Assembly: GCA_028281665.1 (NCBI GenBank)
Contig: JANQJK010000015.1
Span: forward strand, 62,001 to 126,000
Direction of reading: 5' to 3'
DNA from: Hyphococcus sp.
GTDB lineage: Bacteria > Pseudomonadota > Alphaproteobacteria > Caulobacterales > Parvularculaceae
DNA length: 64,000 nucleotides
The notes beneath the pieces are model-generated. The model made no database searches. It was not told where the DNA came from and worked only from the letters and a program-made list of their open reading frames with translations. Positions 60,865 through 64,000 of the stretch are shown piece after piece (the stretch's first letter is position 1; every line of letters starts with the position of its first letter). Made by a program: the position numbers and the translations under genes.

Positions 60865-61212
60865 TTACGAAAACGAAAAGTCGTCTGAGACAAAAAGTGG
60901 ATCACTGATTCTTAAACGAGGCCGCAATCCATTTACTTTGTTCAGTTTTCCCGATGGAACGTGATTGCCTTCTTCTGGCGGCTCCATTCCGAACTGTTCG
61001 AACCACAGCATCGCAATTAGTTTTTCTTGGTTGCGTAACGTCTTTTGATGGGCAGCTTCTTGATCCTCGAATTTTTGACTCAATTCTTGGATTGCAATTG
61101 CTAGCCGAGCGTCAACATCATCAAGGATGGCTATAGCGCGTTTTGCGCGGATATTTGTATCCCACAACAAAACTGAAAGTACCAAAATGGCAAAAATGCA
61201 AACTATTAACAT
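60865..61212 (-). CDS. Membrane-anchored coiled-coil protein, 115 aa
   Basis: A 115-residue protein with an N-terminal membrane helix (LIVCIFAILVLSVLLWD, about 2-18), a coiled-coil (about 25-65, LDDVDARLAIAIQELSQKFE) and a hydrophilic tail. Base composition is clearly AT-richer than the neighbours, so horizontal gain is likely. Start ATG 61212 has no strong ribosome site. It lies alone between a palindromic repeat and arfB. Function unknown; phage holin or spanin-like roles are possible but not supported. Confidence 0.55.
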   Translation of the reverse strand: MLIVCIFAILVLSVLLWDTNIRAKRAIAILDDVDARLAIAIQELSQKFEDQEAAHQKTLRNQEKLIAMLWFEQFGMEPPEEGNHVPSGKLNKVNGLRPRLRISDPLFVSDDFSFS

Positions 61213-61358
61213 TCAAAAATTTTTATTGGCTTCACTTCATTTTCTCTAGCTAAAATTACTCTCCGGTAAATGCACCAGAGACATTTGCCGATAAGAAGTT
61301 GCGCAGGCGTTTCTTTTTTTGGTTAGACTCCTGCCTTTGCGAGAGTGGTCGTTTCATT

Positions 61359-61781
61359 ATGCCTCTCCAAGTCACGCCTTCCGTTACCATCCCCGACTCC
61401 GAACTCCACGAGACGTTCATCCGCGCGTCTGGCCCCGGCGGGCAGAACGTCAACAAGGTGGCGAGTGCGGTGCAGCTCAAATTCGACGCAGCGAACTCGC
61501 CGTCGCTCTCCGCCGCCGTGAAAGCGCGCCTCAGAGCCGTCGCCGGCCGGCGCATGACGAGGGACGGCGTTATCATCATCGAGGCGAAGCGCTTTCGCGA
61601 TCAGGAGAAAAACCGCGCTGACGCCCGCGCCCGCCTTGCCGCGCTGATCGAACGCGCTGCGCGGCCGCCTAAGCCGCGGCGCAGGACCGGCGTGCCGCGC
61701 GCGCAGAAACGCAAGCGCGTGGAAAACAAGAAAAAGCGCGGAGAGCTGAAAGCGAAACGCAGGAGGCCGCCCATTGATTAG
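61359..61781 (+). CDS. arfB: Alternative ribosome-rescue factor ArfB (peptidyl-tRNA hydrolase)
   Basis: Releases stalled ribosomes on non-stop mRNA. The 140 residues contain the GGQ loop in ASGPGGQNVNKVASAVQL (about residues 23-40), then IIIEAKRFRDQEKNRADARARL, and a very basic C-terminal tail (RRRTGVPRAQKRKRVENKKK) that enters the mRNA channel. The length is typical for ArfB. ATG 61359 is used because the upstream frame is AT-rich and not protein-like. It may be monocistronic. Confidence 0.94.
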   Translation: MPLQVTPSVTIPDSELHETFIRASGPGGQNVNKVASAVQLKFDAANSPSLSAAVKARLRAVAGRRMTRDGVIIIEAKRFRDQEKNRADARARLAALIERAARPPKPRRRTGVPRAQKRKRVENKKKRGELKAKRRRPPID

Positions 61782-61815
61782 TCTGTCGAATAATTAAGGT
61801 CGCCGCGCCCTCCGT

Positions 61816-61892
61816 CTCCCCGGCGAAAGCCGGGGTCCAGAAAGCGGCGCCCATTGGGCCCTGCGGCTCATGGATCCCGGCTTTCGCCGGGA
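61816..61892. repeat. Intergenic palindromic repeat, copy 2
   Basis: A left arm around CCCCGGCGAAAGCCGGGG and a right arm around CCCGGCTTTCGCCGGG, separated by 30-odd bases, with a few mismatches between arms. It has the same organisation as copy 1 at 60721 but AAAG in place of AAGG in the core. Together they bracket arfB and the AT-rich patch. Confidence 0.7.
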
Positions 61893-61998
61893 AGAACGGG
61901 GACGAGGCTTTTGCATGGAACGGACGACAGGCTAGCATTGTTTGTACGGCGTTCGGTATATTCACGCCGTTCAGTTCAACAGGGCAGGGAGATCCCGA

Positions 61999-62565
61999 AT
62001 GTTCAAAACTTTTTTCGCCGCGCTGGCGGTCACGTTTGTTGCCGCGGGCGCGTCGCTTGCGGGCGATGCTCCGTTAACGGAGGATCAGGCCAAGCGTTTC
62101 GTCAAAACGCTGCCTGCGCTTGAGGCGTTGCGCAAAGACATGGATGCGGAGGGCAAGTCCGACCATATGACCGTTGCAACCCAGCCGAAAGCCGGCGAAG
62201 ACTTCAAGCCATACTCAAACGCCGTCGCGACATTGAAGAAAGATTTCCCCGCCGATCACGCGCGGCTCGCAAAAGCGGTCAAACCCCATGGGTTTTCCGC
62301 CAAAGAGTGGGGCGACGTTGGCGACCGGGTGATGATCGCGCATCTTGCGAATAAGATGCAGGAAGAAGATCCGCGCACCATGGAGATGATGGAAAACATG
62401 GATCGGTCCATGATCGACATGATGCCGCCGGAAATGCGCGAGCGTCTCGCCGCCACCTTCGCCATGATGGAAACGGTCAAGAACGCGCCGGCTGAAGACC
62501 GCGAAGTGGTGGCGAAAGTCGGCGACGAGCTTGACGAATACATGGAAACCGAAACGCCGTCCTGA
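61999..62565 (+). CDS. Secreted protein of unknown function, Met-rich, 188 aa
   Basis: A 188-residue exported protein with signal peptide MFKTFFAALAVTFVAAGASLA (cleavage near residue 21). The mature part is helical and methionine-rich near the C-terminus (MEMMENMDRSMIDMMPPEMRE, about 128-148). AGGGAGA precedes ATG 61999. Methionine-rich periplasmic proteins sometimes bind copper, but no other evidence supports this. A terminator hairpin follows. Confidence 0.72.
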   Translation: MFKTFFAALAVTFVAAGASLAGDAPLTEDQAKRFVKTLPALEALRKDMDAEGKSDHMTVATQPKAGEDFKPYSNAVATLKKDFPADHARLAKAVKPHGFSAKEWGDVGDRVMIAHLANKMQEEDPRTMEMMENMDRSMIDMMPPEMRERLAATFAMMETVKNAPAEDREVVAKVGDELDEYMETETPS

Positions 62566-62594
62566 CGCGGCGCGATTTTTCCGCTAAGGCTTTT

Positions 62595-62627
62595 GGCCGG
62601 GCGCTCCCTACGGGCGTCCGGCCTTTC
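62595..62627 (+). terminator. Terminator-like hairpin after the secreted Met-rich protein gene
   Basis: Stem GGCCGGGCG / CGTCCGGCC (one G-U pair) with an 11-base loop, followed by TTTC, 30 bases after the stop codon. Confidence 0.55.
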
Positions 62628-62653
62628 ATTAGCGATCAGCGGAGCGCGCGACT

Positions 62654-64000
62654 TTGAATGCCCTGAAACACGCCCTATCGGCGCTTTTGGCCGCCCTCGT
62701 TTTCTGGTCGGCGCCGGCTGAGGCCGACCCTGAATTCGCCGTCGCTGTCGCGCGGGTCTATCACAAGGAAAACGGCGCCCGGATCGTGCGCGAGTTCGCC
62801 GATCTTCTGTCGCTTCCGAACGATGCCGCGGACACGAAGAACATCAACGCCAACGCCGCCGCCATTGCGGCGCAGTTCGCCGACCGCGGCTTTCGCATGG
62901 AGCTTTTGCGCCACGGCAATGCGCCGCCGCTGATTTACGGCCGGCGCGAGGTTCGCGGCGCCAGGCGCACCATTGCGATCTATGTACATTATGACGGTCA
63001 GCCGACGGAGGATGCGAACTGGACCCATCCGCCGTTTCAGCCGACGCTCTATACTGGCCCCATCGGCAATGGCGGCCGGCGCATCGCGCTTCCCGCAGAC
63101 GGCGCCCGCATCGATCCGGAATGGCGCCTCTACGCCCGCTCCGCTTCCGACGACAAGGCGCCGATTGCGGCGCTGCTTGCCGCCCTCGATGCGCTGAAAA
63201 CCGTGAGCCTCGATCTGTCGTCGAACATCGTGCTGGTTTTCGACGGCGAGGAGGAGCGCGGCTCGGCGAGCCTCGACGACTATCTCCTGAAGCACAAAAA
63301 CAAATTCCGGGATGTGGATCTCTGGCTGTTCTGCGACGGGCCGACCCATCAGTCCGGCCGGCCCCAGCTTGTCTTCGGCGTGCGCGGCGTCACGGGCATG
63401 GACGTGACGGTCTACGGGCCCGCGCGGGGCTTGCATTCCGGCCATTACGGCAACTGGGCGCCGGGGCCGGGATGGCGCCTGTCGCGGCTTCTCGCCTCGA
63501 TGAAAGACGAAAAAGATCGTGTGCTGATCGACGGATTTTACGAGATCGGCGAAAAACTGAATGTCGGCGATTATGCGGCGATTGCCGAAATGCCCGATGT
63601 GGACGAGGCGCTGCGGGTCGAGTTCGGTCTCGCCATGACCGAGGCGGACAATGCGCCGCTGGCCGAGCGCATCATGTTGCCGGCGCTGAATCTGAAAGGC
63701 CTTGAAAGCGCGGAGGTGGGCGACAAGGCGCGCAATGTCATTCCGCCGTCGGCGACGGCGTCCATCGGCCTGCGCCTCGTCAAAGGCAACGACCCGCAGG
63801 CGATGCAGGATCTCGTGGAAGCGCATATTCGCAAACAGGGCTATCATATCGTGCGCGAAGACCCGGATGCGGCGACCCGCGGGACCTATCCGCTGATTGC
63901 GAAAGTAACGCGCGAGGGCGGCTATCGCGCGGTTCGCACGCCGCTCGATGCGCCGGGCATTGACGGCCTCGTCGGGGCGTTGCGTATCGCCGCCGGCGAC
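62654..64000 (+). CDS. M20-family metallopeptidase, secreted (C-terminus outside window)
   Basis: A zinc peptidase, about 449 residues visible. The likely start is TTG 62654, since ATG 62658 is out of frame and hits a stop. GGAG lies about 9 bases upstream. The N-terminus is a signal peptide (LKHALSALLAALVFWSAPAEA). Catalytic motifs of M20 are IYVHYDGQP, the Asp in SASDDKAP, and FDGEEERGS, plus LHSGHYG in the dimerisation region. It is expected to be a dipeptidase or carboxypeptidase in the periplasm. The remainder of the catalytic domain is off the window. Confidence 0.9.
   Translation, partial: MNALKHALSALLAALVFWSAPAEADPEFAVAVARVYHKENGARIVREFADLLSLPNDAADTKNINANAAAIAAQFADRGFRMELLRHGNAPPLIYGRREVRGARRTIAIYVHYDGQPTEDANWTHPPFQPTLYTGPIGNGGRRIALPADGARIDPEWRLYARSASDDKAPIAALLAALDALKTVSLDLSSNIVLVFDGEEERGSASLDDYLLKHKNKFRDVDLWLFCDGPTHQSGRPQLVFGVRGVTGMDVTVYGPARGLHSGHYGNWAPGPGWRLSRLLASMKDEKDRVLIDGFYEIGEKLNVGDYAAIAEMPDVDEALRVEFGLAMTEADNAPLAERIMLPALNLKGLESAEVGDKARNVIPPSATASIGLRLVKGNDPQAMQDLVEAHIRKQGYHIVREDPDAATRGTYPLIAKVTREGGYRAVRTPLDAPGIDGLVGALRIAAGD

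Overview
This 64 kb window is dense, GC-rich chromosomal DNA from an alphaproteobacterium. The gene set points towards the Hyphomonadaceae/Parvularculaceae side of the class, but genus cannot be settled from sequence reading alone. The clues are hrcA-grpE divergent from rph, an ATP-type PEP carboxykinase, an LDH-like malate dehydrogenase, an S16 protein with a long acidic tail, a CC0125/CC1285-type lipoprotein and a DUF6356 protein. I found no tRNA, rRNA, CRISPR array, insertion sequence or prophage. Apart from a few small AT-richer patches it reads as core genome.

Layout. Positions 1-3155 hold a ThiF/MoeB E1-like enzyme (cut by the window edge), an ABC ATPase, and a small accessory module of an XRE regulator, a 337-aa protein of unknown function and a 94-aa protein. 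Positions 3309-8534 carry envelope genes: a VWA protein with five tandem repeats, an acyltransferase, a small membrane protein and an M28 peptidase lipoprotein. Positions 8711-20083 hold pckA, grpE-hrcA, rph, an MscS channel, a lipoprotein, a tandem PilZ protein, a dicarboxylate/amino-acid symporter and several unknown small genes. Positions 20088-23264 hold ffh, preceded by a promoter and a strong hairpin, then a small secreted protein, a cupin and rpsP. Positions 23317-33845 include two GNAT enzymes, an AGCS symporter, a beta-barrel protein, a LysE exporter, mdh, a glycosyltransferase, a second M28 peptidase, a PhoD-like phosphatase and bioB.

Positions 33863-43365 contain SRPBCC, SPFH-like and HTH proteins, the operon rimM-trmD-rplS (led by a Bcr/CflA-type MFS gene and separate from rpsP), the DUF4212 plus VC_2705-type sodium/solute symporter pair, and a HEAT-like repeat protein with no ordinary start codon. 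Positions 43461-46586 are an arsenic operon (arsR, an ArsI-like C-As lyase, arsC and an aquaglyceroporin) running into zapE. Positions 47805-55613 hold the succinate dehydrogenase genes, with sdhCDA separated from sdhB by creD, a crotonase, a RodZ/TonB-like fusion and unknown genes. Positions 55784-64000 hold a YbjN-like protein, a methyltransferase, a duplicated helical-repeat protein, an Lrp regulator, rlmN, arfB, two copies of an intergenic palindromic repeat around an AT-rich patch, and an M20 peptidase cut by the window end.

How it fits together. Central carbon metabolism is represented by Pck, Mdh and Sdh. Translation and quality control are represented by S16, L19, RimM, TrmD, RlmN, ArfB, RNase PH, Ffh, GrpE and HrcA. 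The two M28 peptidases, the M20 peptidase and the symporters suggest growth on peptides and organic acids. The least explained items are the XRE module at 1464-3155, the ffh leader, the RodZ/TonB-like fusion, the HEAT-like protein and the ars operon with its apparently leaderless arsR.
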